Shown: in pieces, positions 49,092 through 59,398 of the stretch | Position numbering within the stretch: the stretch's first letter is position 1 | Layout: each line of letters starts with the position of its first letter | The notes under the pieces: generated by a model | Databases searched by the model: none | Told to the model about the DNA's origin: nothing | The model's input: only the letters and a program-made list of their open reading frames with translations | Source of the DNA: Lachnospiraceae bacterium | GTDB taxonomy: Bacteria; Bacillota; Clostridia; Lachnospirales; Lachnospiraceae | NCBI GenBank assembly: GCA_016283755.1 | Contig: JAEENO010000041.1 | Span: 1 to 64,000, forward strand | Direction: 5' to 3' | Length of the DNA stretch: 64,000 nucleotides | Position numbers and translations under genes: made by a program

Positions 49092-51179
49092 TTATTTATT
49101 TGTTGTAATTGTCTTAGCTGCTGAAAGGGCACTTGTTCTATTGCCTACCTTAACAGTTAACTTATAAGTATAGGTAACACCCTTCTCATATTTACCCTGC
49201 TCTGCTTTCTTAAATGTATCAACGAAAGTAGTCTTAGTTGTGTTACCAATGTACTGATATGTCTTACCAACTAATCTGTAAACACTGTAACTCTTAGCAT
49301 CCTTTACAGCCTTGATTGATACTTTAATCTGACCCTTCTTGGTATTCTCAAGCTTTGTAAGCCAAGGAGCTGCGATTGTAGCTCTTATAGTCTTCTCAGC
49401 TGAGTTACCTTCAATGGAACCTGCGAAAGGAACTACCTTGTATATATAATCCTGACCAATTGTAAGACCTGTATCAGCATACTTTGTTGTTGCTGCATCT
49501 ACAGTTGCAAGAAGTGAGAAGTCAGCTTCAACACCCTTAACCTTACGATAGATGTTGTATCCTTCAGCGCCTTCTACAGTCTTCCATGTAACGGTAACCT
49601 TAGCTTCTTCATTGTTAAGAAGATAGAATGTAGGCTCGTCTAATGTAGGAAGTCGGTGGATAACCGGCATATCATGGCCGTTTCTTACAAACGCTTTTAT
49701 ACATACATCTCCGGTTTCACCGTCATAATCTTCATACATATCGCTGTAATCATCCCATACGCCCTTACCATATGTAACGAATGTCTCTCCTGATTTTCCC
49801 GGAGCAACAATTCCGTCTCGTTCATACGACATATCGCAACGATACCAGATAGGCTCACTAAAGTTGACAGTAATATAATACTTCTTACCCCAGTCAAGAT
49901 TTACGCCCTTATTAAACTCAATCTTCTGATACTCAGAATACTTAACATCAACAGTCTGTGTATAGATGCACTTTCCGCTTCCGATTGCCTTCTCATCAGT
50001 AACATCTGTATACACGTTAATTGTCGCTTTAACCGATTTAAATTCATAACCATATTCAGCAATAGGGCAAATCGAAATTGCTGTAAGTGTCTGATTTCCC
50101 TTTGATGTCAAAGCCATTGCAACACCGCTTATATCAGGTTCCCAATTTGCTCCCGGGCCGCCGTCATACTGATATGTACAATCAGTAGAATGTAACGGTG
50201 AAAGAGTAGCTGAAGCTATCCAATAGTCTGAGGAAAGTGCTGCATCATAATATGAAAGATAGAAATATCCGTTATCACCCCAGCTTTTACCCCAGCTGTT
50301 CTTAACAATCCATGCACCGTCTTTTTCAGGCTGTGTAGTAAAGTTTTCCTTACTGTAATTATCATCCCATCCAACGATAGTTACCGCATGATCGATATAC
50401 TGATACTTGTCTGTCCACTCAGGAAGATACGCCGCATTTGTTTTCTCGTTGTAATAATTCTTATCCCATGAGCTTGCACATACGGTAACCCAAACGGCAC
50501 CGTTTCTTGTTATTAATTCTTTTGCTCCGTTAATGTCATTGGCAGCTATAGTATATACAGCATTAAAATCAAACATGTTATATTCAGTTGCATATTCTAT
50601 ACTTAAAGGCTGCTTAATGTTCTTATAAGGACATAACTCTTCTGATACAGGTCCGTATCCTTTCATAAGAGTGGATGCAGCATCATAGTGCCAACCACCG
50701 TTGTCCTGCCATTTATTAAGCTGGGTTCCTTCACCTTCAATAGCCTCGTCCTGACCTTCTACTATATTGTAAGTAAAATAACCAAGCTGATATTCAGAAA
50801 TATCTACATTAGAATCAGCAAGACCCAACATAATGGCATTACTTTCCATTGATGCGCACATCGTAAATAACCAGCAAGTACCGTAAGGGTTCTGATTCTT
50901 AACAGAAGTTACAAGTCCGTGCTCTCTTAAATCAAAACTTGTAGGGAAATTCTGCTCTGTTGCAACATACTCTGTAACACCGGTTTTCTCATTTCCCATT
51001 GCATTTGAAATACCTTTTATTAGTCTGTCCGGCTTAGGCATTCCCATTGCTCCCAAGAAGAAACGAGTACTGTTTTCTTTAGCGTTTGCCTGTGCCGGCA
51101 TCATTAAGCCGGATACAATCATCGCCATCGCAAGAATAAGCGATAATATACGTTTTTTCATCCCATAGTCCTCCTTCAT
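49092..51179 (-). CDS. secreted C1 (papain-like) peptidase with C-terminal fibronectin III-like domains
   Basis: Signal peptide; SVKNQNPYGTCWLFTMCASMESN; DHAVTIVGWDDNYS; AWIVKNSWGKSWGDNGYFYLSYYD. Confidence 0.93.
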   Translation of the reverse strand: MKEDYGMKKRILSLILAMAMIVSGLMMPAQANAKENSTRFFLGAMGMPKPDRLIKGISNAMGNEKTGVTEYVATEQNFPTSFDLREHGLVTSVKNQNPYGTCWLFTMCASMESNAIMLGLADSNVDISEYQLGYFTYNIVEGQDEAIEGEGTQLNKWQDNGGWHYDAASTLMKGYGPVSEELCPYKNIKQPLSIEYATEYNMFDFNAVYTIAANDINGAKELITRNGAVWVTVCASSWDKNYYNEKTNAAYLPEWTDKYQYIDHAVTIVGWDDNYSKENFTTQPEKDGAWIVKNSWGKSWGDNGYFYLSYYDAALSSDYWIASATLSPLHSTDCTYQYDGGPGANWEPDISGVAMALTSKGNQTLTAISICPIAEYGYEFKSVKATINVYTDVTDEKAIGSGKCIYTQTVDVKYSEYQKIEFNKGVNLDWGKKYYITVNFSEPIWYRCDMSYERDGIVAPGKSGETFVTYGKGVWDDYSDMYEDYDGETGDVCIKAFVRNGHDMPVIHRLPTLDEPTFYLLNNEEAKVTVTWKTVEGAEGYNIYRKVKGVEADFSLLATVDAATTKYADTGLTIGQDYIYKVVPFAGSIEGNSAEKTIRATIAAPWLTKLENTKKGQIKVSIKAVKDAKSYSVYRLVGKTYQYIGNTTKTTFVDTFKKAEQGKYEKGVTYTYKLTVKVGNRTSALSAAKTITTNK

Positions 51180-51251
51180 ACGTTCGCTTCTGCGAACATG
51201 ACAATATTATACTCCCGTATCGTTAAATAATCCACAATAGTTTTCAACAAA

Positions 51252-51279
51252 AAGCGGGATTGGAAATCCAATCCCGCTT
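51252..51279 (-). terminator. intrinsic hairpin terminator
   Basis: AAGCGGGATTGGATTTCCAATCCCGCTT followed by TTTG on minus strand. Confidence 0.8.
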
Positions 51280-51299
51280 AAGATACTTATAATATCTAA

Positions 51300-53378
51300 T
51301 TACTTGCTTGTAGTAATTGTCTTAGCTGCTGAAAGGGCACTTGTTCTGTCGCCTCTCTTAACTGCTAACTTGTAAGTATAAGTAACACCCTTCTCGTAAG
51401 ATCCCTTCTTGAAGGTATCAACATATGTAGTCTTAGTTGTATTGCCAAGGTACTGATATGTCTTACCGATTAATCTGTAAGCGCTGTAGCTCTTAGCTCC
51501 GTTAACCTTCTGAATTGTAATCTTAACCTGGCCCTTCTTGGTGTTCTCAAGCTTTGTAATCCAAGGAGCTGCGATTGTAGCTCTTATAGTCTTCTCAGCT
51601 GAGTTACCTTCAATAGAACCTGCGAAAGGAACTACCTTGTAGATGTAGTCCTGACCGATTGTAAGACCTGTATCAGCATACTTTGTTGTAGCTGCATCTA
51701 CTGTTGCAAGGAGTGAGAAGTTATCTTCAACGCCCTTAACCTTACGATAGATGTTGTATCCTTCTGCATTCTCTACAGTCTTCCATGTAACTGTAACCTT
51801 AGCTTCTTCATTGTTAAGAAGATAGAATGTAGGCTCTTCTAAGGAAACTGCGTTAGGATCGCGATGGATTACAGGCATGTCATGACCGTTACGTACGAAT
51901 ACCTTCATACATACGCTGTTTGCAGGATCTTCATCTGCATCAGCATAGTTGTCATACCACTTGTTATCTCTTGCAACACGTGTAAATGTCTCGCCTTCAA
52001 GGGCGGATGCATATGCCTTTCTCTCGCCCCAGTCAACAGGTCCATCGAGATAATATCCGATTGGTGCACTGAATGTAACGATAACTGTAATCTTATCGCC
52101 TTCGCTTATGTTAACACCCTTCTTGAACTCAAGTGTCTGATAATTCTCAGTTATAACATCGTAACCTGTCTGTGTATAGATAGGAGTTGCTGTAGCAGCT
52201 GCTTCCACACTTGCAAGATTCTTATATACATTAACTGTTGCCTTAACAGGTGCAAATACGCCGTCTTCACTTGCATTGCATGGCTTAATTGCTACTGCTG
52301 TGATTGTCTGGTCTGCTCTACCTGTATAGTTAATAGCAACATCAGTTACGTCTGCAAGATAGAAAAGACCTAAGCCACCATCATACTGATATGAATAATC
52401 GTAATACTCAAGCGGAGCAACCTTGTATCCTGCTAACATATGATCTGCATCAAGAGCAGCATCATAATAAGATACATAGAGATATCCAGCATCGCCCCAC
52501 TCTTCGCCCCAGCTGTTCTTGATAATCCAAGCGCCGTCGCCTTCAGGCTGTGTAGCAAAGTTCTCTTTGCTGTAGTTATCATCCCAACCTACAACGAGGA
52601 TAGCATGATCGGTTCCTGTATAGTTCTTATCCCAAGCAGGAAGATAAGCTGCACTTGTCTTCTCGTTGAAGAACTTCTTATCTGACCAAGAAGCTGCACA
52701 GAAGGAAATGTACATAGCACCGTTCTTTGTAAGGTACTCCTTGATTGCTGCTCTATCATTAGCTGCAATAGCTTCAACAGCTGCTGTTCTAAATACGTTA
52801 TGAGCTGTAGCATCTTCTGATTCCCAGTTCTTCTTTGCAGACTTATATGGATAAAACTCTTCAGGTGCAGGACCGTAGCCCTTCATAAGGCCAGCCATCG
52901 CATAGAAGTAGTTACCACCGTTATCTAACCAATTCTTAGCTGCATCAAAGCCTTCGCCCTGGATCATTTCATCCTGAACTTCCGGAATATGAGTTGCAAA
53001 GTAACCCATCTGAATTTCGGAAAGGTCAATGTCAGAATCAGCAAGACCCAACATAATAGCATTACTCTCAATAGATCCGATAGTTGCGAATGTCCAGCAA
53101 GTTCCGTAAGGGTTCTGATTCTTAACGGAAGTTACAAGACCGTAATCTCTTAAGTCAAACTTAGAAGGTGTTGCGCAATCTGTAGCTTCATATACAGACA
53201 TGCCCATAGCTGCTGCCTTCTGTTCAAGAGACATTCCCTTAAACATTACATTCTCATCAATGTGTCCCATAGCACCGATGAAGAATCTTGATTTTGCTTC
53301 TGCCTTGCTTGCAGGCATTGCAAGCATAGACACAACGAGTGCTAATGCAAGAACACTAGCTAACAAACGTTTCTTCAT
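51300..53378 (-). CDS. secreted C1 (papain-like) peptidase, paralogue of 49092-51179
   Basis: Signal peptide; SVKNQNPYGTCWTFATIGSIESN; DHAILVVGWDDNYS; AWIIKNSWGEEWGDAGYLYVSYYD; near-identical C-terminal region. Confidence 0.93.
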   Translation of the reverse strand: MKKRLLASVLALALVVSMLAMPASKAEAKSRFFIGAMGHIDENVMFKGMSLEQKAAAMGMSVYEATDCATPSKFDLRDYGLVTSVKNQNPYGTCWTFATIGSIESNAIMLGLADSDIDLSEIQMGYFATHIPEVQDEMIQGEGFDAAKNWLDNGGNYFYAMAGLMKGYGPAPEEFYPYKSAKKNWESEDATAHNVFRTAAVEAIAANDRAAIKEYLTKNGAMYISFCAASWSDKKFFNEKTSAAYLPAWDKNYTGTDHAILVVGWDDNYSKENFATQPEGDGAWIIKNSWGEEWGDAGYLYVSYYDAALDADHMLAGYKVAPLEYYDYSYQYDGGLGLFYLADVTDVAINYTGRADQTITAVAIKPCNASEDGVFAPVKATVNVYKNLASVEAAATATPIYTQTGYDVITENYQTLEFKKGVNISEGDKITVIVTFSAPIGYYLDGPVDWGERKAYASALEGETFTRVARDNKWYDNYADADEDPANSVCMKVFVRNGHDMPVIHRDPNAVSLEEPTFYLLNNEEAKVTVTWKTVENAEGYNIYRKVKGVEDNFSLLATVDAATTKYADTGLTIGQDYIYKVVPFAGSIEGNSAEKTIRATIAAPWITKLENTKKGQVKITIQKVNGAKSYSAYRLIGKTYQYLGNTTKTTYVDTFKKGSYEKGVTYTYKLAVKRGDRTSALSAAKTITTSK

Positions 53379-53610
53379 AAATAAGTTCCTCTCTTACATT
53401 TGTTTTTGTCCTTTCGGACGGATAACTTATTATAACACCATTTATTAACAATTCCAACATTTAATTCATAATTTACTCATTGTATATTTATGTTTTATCC
53501 GATTTTCAATAACCGTTTCCTTATACTTTGACTATAAAATGTCATTGTTTATTCTATATATAATTTGTCTTGAAACCAAAAAGATTCGCGGCAACCCACG
53601 AATCTTTATC

Positions 53611-53982
53611 TTATGCATTATCAAATTTATTCTTCAATGCGCCTTCCGTCAGCGGTACTGCCAAAAGCATTGCGGAAATCTCCAAAAGCAATATCACTCC
53701 GCAGAACGGTTCGAACAGGTCACTGTTCAATCTTAAAAGGATTATTCCGAAAAGGAGAGTAATTAAGAGAAGCCGCTTACCTATCCACAGGTAGAACCGG
53801 CCACATATCTTATGGGCGTAGCGCTCTGTCGCCTCATTCCGAAGCGCCCGCTCCGTCCGATAATAACGCTCTTTCCTCGGCTTAGCCCTTAGTAACTTCA
53901 TTCCCATAATCACCATTGCAACAGGCATAAGAAGAAGTAAGGCCGTCAGGAATATCCACATATACGTACCACCACTTATCAA
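53611..53982 (-). CDS. hypothetical membrane protein
   Basis: 123 aa, two TM segments. Confidence 0.5.
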   Translation of the reverse strand: MISGGTYMWIFLTALLLLMPVAMVIMGMKLLRAKPRKERYYRTERALRNEATERYAHKICGRFYLWIGKRLLLITLLFGIILLRLNSDLFEPFCGVILLLEISAMLLAVPLTEGALKNKFDNA

Positions 53983-54124
53983 ACTTTACAGAGAATCATT
54001 TCTCTATATCTTGTATATCGGGTACTTTGTTCTACACTTTATAGCAATTTACAAATTTCTTACATTTTTTTCGATAAATTAGTCAATTTAGTTTTTTTTC
54101 CTATTTGACTGTATGTTTGAATTC

Positions 54125-54982
54125 TTATTTAAACTCCTCGGGATGAGCCCTGAAATACTCAATCATGGTTTTCGTCATACTTAGCGTCGAATCATCCCTC
54201 GGGATATCTTCTCTTTTAAACCACTCCGCAACAGACAATTCTCCATCATCAAGTGTAACCTCCGGCGAGCCGTCAAGTTCTGCAAAAAATCCAATAAGAA
54301 GCGACTGCGTAAAAGGCCACGGCTGGCTCGTAAAATATCTTACATTCTTAACTTTTAATCCGGTCTCTTCCATCACCTCACGATGAACCGTCTGTTCAAT
54401 CGTCTCACCGATCTCCGCATATCCCGCAACAAGCGCATATCTATTATAATATCCGCCCGCGTATTTGCTTAATAAAATCTTATCTCCATCCGTTATCGCA
54501 ACTATCATTGCAGGATTAATCCTCGGATACAGATGCTGATTGCACTTAGGACATATCAGTGCTCGTTCCTTCTCGCTATGTCTATATGCGCTTCCACATG
54601 CTCCGCAATACTTATTCTTTTCATAAAAGCTCGTCAGATGAAATGCTACCGATGCCGCAAATGCGATTTCATTAGGCGCTTTTCCGCGGAAGGTAAACTT
54701 ATCCTTAAGCTCGTAACCAAGAAGGGTGAGCTTTTCTACCATGTTAATCTCGTTCTTCGGGAAAAGCATATAGATTCCGCGTTCATCAAGCTTAAGTAAG
54801 AATCTGAATTCTCCCAGATCCTTGCACTCGTCATAAGAAGGCAGGATAACCCTGTCATTATCGAGTCGCATGAAAACTTTCTCGCCCTCGGAATAAATGA
54901 TTAAATCGCCTGTCTTAGGGGGTCTTAACTCCCACTCATTATGTAATACGTATGGCGCTATGTCCTGAAACATCTTTCTCAC
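54125..54982 (-). CDS. nudC: NAD(+) diphosphatase (NudC-like Nudix hydrolase)
   Basis: CGACGSAYRHSEKERALICPKCNQHLYPRINPAMIVAI; GYAEIGETIEQTVHREVMEETGL; SQPWPFTQSLLIGF. Confidence 0.96.
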   Translation of the reverse strand: MRKMFQDIAPYVLHNEWELRPPKTGDLIIYSEGEKVFMRLDNDRVILPSYDECKDLGEFRFLLKLDERGIYMLFPKNEINMVEKLTLLGYELKDKFTFRGKAPNEIAFAASVAFHLTSFYEKNKYCGACGSAYRHSEKERALICPKCNQHLYPRINPAMIVAITDGDKILLSKYAGGYYNRYALVAGYAEIGETIEQTVHREVMEETGLKVKNVRYFTSQPWPFTQSLLIGFFAELDGSPEVTLDDGELSVAEWFKREDIPRDDSTLSMTKTMIEYFRAHPEEFK

Positions 54983-55100
54983 CTCGTAACCTGCTGTTAA
55001 AAACTTTTTATTTGCACATCAAATGTGCACATTCTACTACTATAATTATTATATCTATTCGTCTTCTAATTGTAAATTAGAGCTTGTAAAGGGGGTTACT

Positions 55101-55643
55101 ATGAAATACGCAATTCTTATGGACGACGGTGTTGAAGAGATCGAAGCCTTAACCGTCGTAGATATACTTCGCCGTGCGGAAATCGAGATTGATATGATTT
55201 CTGCATCTGATGACAGGAGAGTTACAGGTGCCCACGGAATCGTTATTGAAGCAGATAACATCGGAAATGATGTCCGCTTCAGTAAATATGACGGTGTTAT
55301 TATTCCGGGCGGAATGGGCAATGTCAATCGCCTCAAGGCCAATTCGCACGTATCTTTTGTATTAAAGAGTTTTTTATCACGTAATGACTTAATTGCCGCA
55401 ATCTGTGCGGGTCCTACAGTCCTTGGTGCGCTCGATATTCTCAAAGAGAGAAAAGCCACATGTTATCCGGGATTAGAAGATCAGCTTAATTGTGCATCCA
55501 CTCCTTCGGACAACGTAGTTATAGATGATAACATCATAACATCCAAGGGTCCCGGCACTGCGATGGAATTTGCACTCGCAATCGTTGCATATCTTAAAGA
55601 TCAGGAAACTGCGGATGCTGTTCGAAAAGCGCTTTTATACTAA
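55101..55643 (+). CDS. DJ-1/PfpI family protein
   Basis: MKYAILMDDGVEEIEALTVVDILRRAEIEIDMIS; AAICAGPTVLGALDIL; ATCYPGLED; start 55101 after GGGGG RBS. Confidence 0.95.
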   Translation: MKYAILMDDGVEEIEALTVVDILRRAEIEIDMISASDDRRVTGAHGIVIEADNIGNDVRFSKYDGVIIPGGMGNVNRLKANSHVSFVLKSFLSRNDLIAAICAGPTVLGALDILKERKATCYPGLEDQLNCASTPSDNVVIDDNIITSKGPGTAMEFALAIVAYLKDQETADAVRKALLY

Positions 55644-55666
55644 GATAATTAAATATCGGATACAAG

Positions 55667-55693
55667 AAAACGGCAGGACATCCTGCCGTTTTA
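55667..55693. terminator. bidirectional intrinsic terminator
   Basis: AAAACGGCAGGACATCCTGCCGTTTT between convergent genes. Confidence 0.88.
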
Positions 55694-55699
55694 ATTATC

Positions 55700-56968
55700 T
55701 TATTTAACCATTATTTCTGCGCCGAGGCCTTTTAACTTCTCGACGAAGTTCTTATATCCACGCTCGATATGATGCATACCTTCGACTTCGGTCGTTCCGT
55801 CCGCGATTAAGCCGGCACAGATAAGTGCTGTAGCCGCTCTTATATCGGAACCTACAAGCTTACTGCCGTCGAGCTTCTTAACGCCCTTGATCTTAACGGT
55901 GTTACCGTTATGCTCAACCTTTGCACCCATCTTCGAAAGCTCATAGATATATGAGAATCTCTCAGGGAATACAAGGTCTGTTATTGATGATTCACCATCC
56001 GCCTTAACCGCGAGAACCGTAAGCAGCGGCTGAAGATCTGTCGCAACACCGGGATACGGCATTGTAGTAACCTTCAGAGGATTAATCACTCCTGTACTTA
56101 CAATGTGAATCTCATTATCATTATATTCAATGAATATACCCGCTCTGGTTAATGTCTGAATAAGCGGATTGTTATGGGTTGGAATACAATTCTTAATAAC
56201 CGCATCACCACCCGTTATCGCAACTGCCGTAAGGAATACGCCGGTCTCGATTCTGTCGGATATAACATCATGAACAACATCGGCCTTAACAGGTGCCGAG
56301 CCGTATACCGTAATCTTATCCGAACCCGCACCGGTAATCTTAACGCCCATCTTAGTAAGAAGGTTCGCCAAGTCTACTATCTCAGGCTCTTTCGCACAGT
56401 TACTTATCGTAGTCTTGCCCTTCGCACGCGAAGCTGCAAGAATTATATTACAGGTTGCGCCGACAGACGGGAAACGTAAGAACAAATCCATTCCCTTAAG
56501 TCCGTTAGGGGCTGTTGCCTCAACAACACCACCGTCGAGCTTATACTTCATACCCATCATTTCCAAGTTATCAAGATGGATATCGATAGGTCTGTCCCCT
56601 ATTCTGTCGCCACCCGGAAGTCCAAGATAAGCATGGTTAAGACCTGCCATCATAACTCCGAGAAAATATGTCGATCCGCGAATCGAACCGCAAAGTTCAC
56701 GCGGCAATTCCGCATATTTAAGTTCGCCGGATATCGTCATTGTCTCATCTTCGTAGTTAACCGTCTTGCCTAAAGCGCGTAAAAGATCTGCCATTACGCC
56801 GACATCCGATATATCAGGCACATTATTAAGCGTCACTGTCGTATCCTTATCGGCAAGTGCCGCTGCTGCCATACATACCAAAGTTGAATTCTTAGATCCT
56901 TCTATATATACCTCGCCGGACAGCCTCTTGCCGCCTCTGACGAAGATATGTCTATTATCATTCTGCAT
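55700..56968 (-). CDS. murA: UDP-N-acetylglucosamine 1-carboxyvinyltransferase
   Basis: GGKRLSGEVYIEGSKNSTLVCMAAAAL; LPGGDRIGDRPIDIHLDNLEMMG; VFPERFSYIYEL; DIRAATALICAGLIADG. Confidence 0.95.
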   Translation of the reverse strand: MQNDNRHIFVRGGKRLSGEVYIEGSKNSTLVCMAAAALADKDTTVTLNNVPDISDVGVMADLLRALGKTVNYEDETMTISGELKYAELPRELCGSIRGSTYFLGVMMAGLNHAYLGLPGGDRIGDRPIDIHLDNLEMMGMKYKLDGGVVEATAPNGLKGMDLFLRFPSVGATCNIILAASRAKGKTTISNCAKEPEIVDLANLLTKMGVKITGAGSDKITVYGSAPVKADVVHDVISDRIETGVFLTAVAITGGDAVIKNCIPTHNNPLIQTLTRAGIFIEYNDNEIHIVSTGVINPLKVTTMPYPGVATDLQPLLTVLAVKADGESSITDLVFPERFSYIYELSKMGAKVEHNGNTVKIKGVKKLDGSKLVGSDIRAATALICAGLIADGTTEVEGMHHIERGYKNFVEKLKGLGAEIMVK

Positions 56969-57071
56969 GAAAACCGGTTCCTTCCTGCATTTTAAAGAAT
57001 CCTTCTCATAACCTTACACCCACAAAACAACTACTATATCTTACCTTAGATAAGATAAAAAGTAAAGACAT

Positions 57072-57926
57072 TTATTTAACGCATCTCTTCGCGGCTTCTA
57101 CGACATGTGACACGAGAACGCTTGTCGTTACTGAGCCTACGCCGCCCGGCACCGGAGTGATCTTTTCAACAAGACCATCAGCCTCTTCGAAAAGCACATC
57201 TCCGCAGAGCTTCTGCTTATCTTCATTCCAGCCGATACCTACGTCGATAACGGTCTGCCCTTCGGATAAATATTCCTTATTAACTGATTCCATCTGGCCC
57301 GATGCAGCAATAACAATCTCAGCCTTACGGGTAATTGAAGGTACATCAACTGTTCTTGTATGACATATTGTTACCGTTGCATTCTTATGCATAAGCATCA
57401 TTGCGACCGGACGACCGATTACAAGTGAACGACCGATAACAGTTACGTTCTTACCCTTAGGGTCTATATTGTAATATTCAAGTATCTTCATAGCTGCTTC
57501 AGCAGTACACGGCGGAAATCCGATATCTGTATTGGTAAAAACTCCTGCAAGAGAGCCATCGGTACATCCGTCGACATCCTTGGCAGGGTTAAGCATCTTT
57601 CTTGCTCTCTCTCCATCGATATGCTTAGGAAGCGGGCGGAACATAAGAATTCCGTGAACCTTGTCATTATTATTAAGATCATCTAAAACCTTGAAGAATT
57701 CATTTTCCTCAACGTCCGCAGGAAGAACTACGTTAAGTACCGTAACGCCTACCTGCTCGCATCGCTTGCATGCACCGCGCTCATAACTTAGATCATCTTC
57801 TCTCTCCCCAACTCTAAGAATCGCCAAAGTCGGATTGATTCCTTTATTCTTTAATTCTGCCACAGCTGCTGCCATCTCTTCGTTAAGCTTAGCCGCAACC
57901 GGGGCACCCTTTAAAATCTCGGTCAT
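57072..57926 (-). CDS. folD: bifunctional methylenetetrahydrofolate dehydrogenase/cyclohydrolase
   Basis: ILRVGEREDDLSYERGACKRCE; DVDGCTDGSLAGVF; VIGRSLVIGRPVAMMLMHKNATVTICHTRT; PVPGGVGSVTTSVLVSHVVEAA. Confidence 0.95.
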   Translation of the reverse strand: MTEILKGAPVAAKLNEEMAAAVAELKNKGINPTLAILRVGEREDDLSYERGACKRCEQVGVTVLNVVLPADVEENEFFKVLDDLNNNDKVHGILMFRPLPKHIDGERARKMLNPAKDVDGCTDGSLAGVFTNTDIGFPPCTAEAAMKILEYYNIDPKGKNVTVIGRSLVIGRPVAMMLMHKNATVTICHTRTVDVPSITRKAEIVIAASGQMESVNKEYLSEGQTVIDVGIGWNEDKQKLCGDVLFEEADGLVEKITPVPGGVGSVTTSVLVSHVVEAAKRCVK

Positions 57927-58048
57927 GTTAACCTCTCCTAATATTCCCTATAGTCAATAAGTAATGATTTCCCATAAAACCATTATGTAAATTATATCAA
58001 ATTTGAGGGGTATTCTCAATACAAGTTAATTGGAATTCTGCAATAAAG

Positions 58049-58076
58049 AAGGGGCTTGGTTAAAACCAAACCCCTT
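58049..58076 (-). terminator. intrinsic hairpin terminator
   Basis: AAGGGGTTTGGTTTTAACCAAGCCCCTT on minus strand followed by CTTTATT. Confidence 0.75.
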
Positions 58077-58114
58077 GATTATTTAAATAATTTAATCAAC
58101 AATCGTAATCGAAA

Positions 58115-59287
58115 TTACTTAATGTTGCCCTGATCTACTACTGTAATTACTGTAGCGAAATCAGCTGCGTTCTTTGTAATATCGTTAGAAACTGTTATTG
58201 TACCTGCATGCATAGCTGCAACAAGTGCCTTGTAGTCATCAGCTGTGAATGTATCACCAAACTGTGTTGAAGGAGCGATCTGTACGAAGTTCTCTTCAGG
58301 GTTATCAGATACAAGACCTAATGTATCAATCTTACCACCTGCGAATGTACCTGCAACTACTGCTGCAAGAGTTGCCTTAACTGTTGCTGCAAGACCCTTC
58401 ATGGCTGAAGTAACTGTCATGCCAGGTGTCTCGAACATACCGTCAATGATTGCTGCCTGGTCAACGTCAACACCGATAACCTTAGCATTAACCTTCTTAG
58501 CTGCCTCACCTGCAGATGTGAAGATACCACCACCACAAGCGAATACAACTTCTGTACCTGCCTGATACCATGTATCCATGAATGCTGTGATATCAGCATC
58601 ACCATAGAACTGGTTACCATAGCAATACTTAACCTCAACGTCTGTAAGGCCAAGCTCAGCTGCTGCTGCATCAACGCCCTGTACGAAACCATAACCGTAA
58701 CGTACAACTGCAGGAACTGCCATACCACCAAGGAAGCCTAACTTCTTGTAGCCAAGCTTAACTGCTGCATAACCTGCCATGTATCCGCAAAGCTCTTCCT
58801 GGTATACTGCACAGTAAAGGTTTGAAGGAACTACATAGTCATCACCGAGGTCACCTGCACTAACGTCAAGTGCGATGAATGTAACTTCAGGGTTGTCACC
58901 TGCTGTAGCCTTGATTGCAGGACCAAATGCATAACCAGGCATAACGATTACGTTGTATCCCTCATCGATTGCCTGCTCGATAGAAGCGATTCTGTCTTCA
59001 TCAGAGTCAGAAGCCGGCTTGAAATATGTGAAGCCTAAGCCGTTCTCTGTACAGAAAGCCTGGCAAGCTTCATATGTTGTCTGGTTGAAAGACTGGTCTG
59101 TGATATCGCCGTAGTCTGTAACCATAGCAACCTTGAATTCCTTATCGGTTGTCTGCTGCTCGTTATTTGTGTTGCTGTTGCTGTTATTGTTATTGTTGTT
59201 GGAATTGTTGCTCTCTGTGTTGCCACCGCAAGCAACTAATGCCATTACCATAGCTAAACACAGGATTAATGATAATATTTTCTTCAT
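58115..59287 (-). CDS. BMP family ABC transporter substrate-binding lipoprotein
   Basis: Lipobox MALVACGG; FKVAMVTDYGDITDQSFNQTTYEACQAF; GYNVIVMPGYAF; Asn-rich linker. Confidence 0.95.
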   Translation of the reverse strand: MKKILSLILCLAMVMALVACGGNTESNNSNNNNNNSNSNTNNEQQTTDKEFKVAMVTDYGDITDQSFNQTTYEACQAFCTENGLGFTYFKPASDSDEDRIASIEQAIDEGYNVIVMPGYAFGPAIKATAGDNPEVTFIALDVSAGDLGDDYVVPSNLYCAVYQEELCGYMAGYAAVKLGYKKLGFLGGMAVPAVVRYGYGFVQGVDAAAAELGLTDVEVKYCYGNQFYGDADITAFMDTWYQAGTEVVFACGGGIFTSAGEAAKKVNAKVIGVDVDQAAIIDGMFETPGMTVTSAMKGLAATVKATLAAVVAGTFAGGKIDTLGLVSDNPEENFVQIAPSTQFGDTFTADDYKALVAAMHAGTITVSNDITKNAADFATVITVVDQGNIK

Positions 59288-59398
59288 TTTGAATAATCCA
59301 CCTTTCTTATTATGAAAATTATCATTTTTATTTAATCGCAGGTCTCCCTACGAAAAAACCAAGTTTAATCATATCAAATTAATGTGATATCTTAGTGA

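Noticed and set aside
51864-52373. 169-aa + strand ORF
   Set aside because: Antisense to the papain-like protease; Cys-rich low-plausibility translation.
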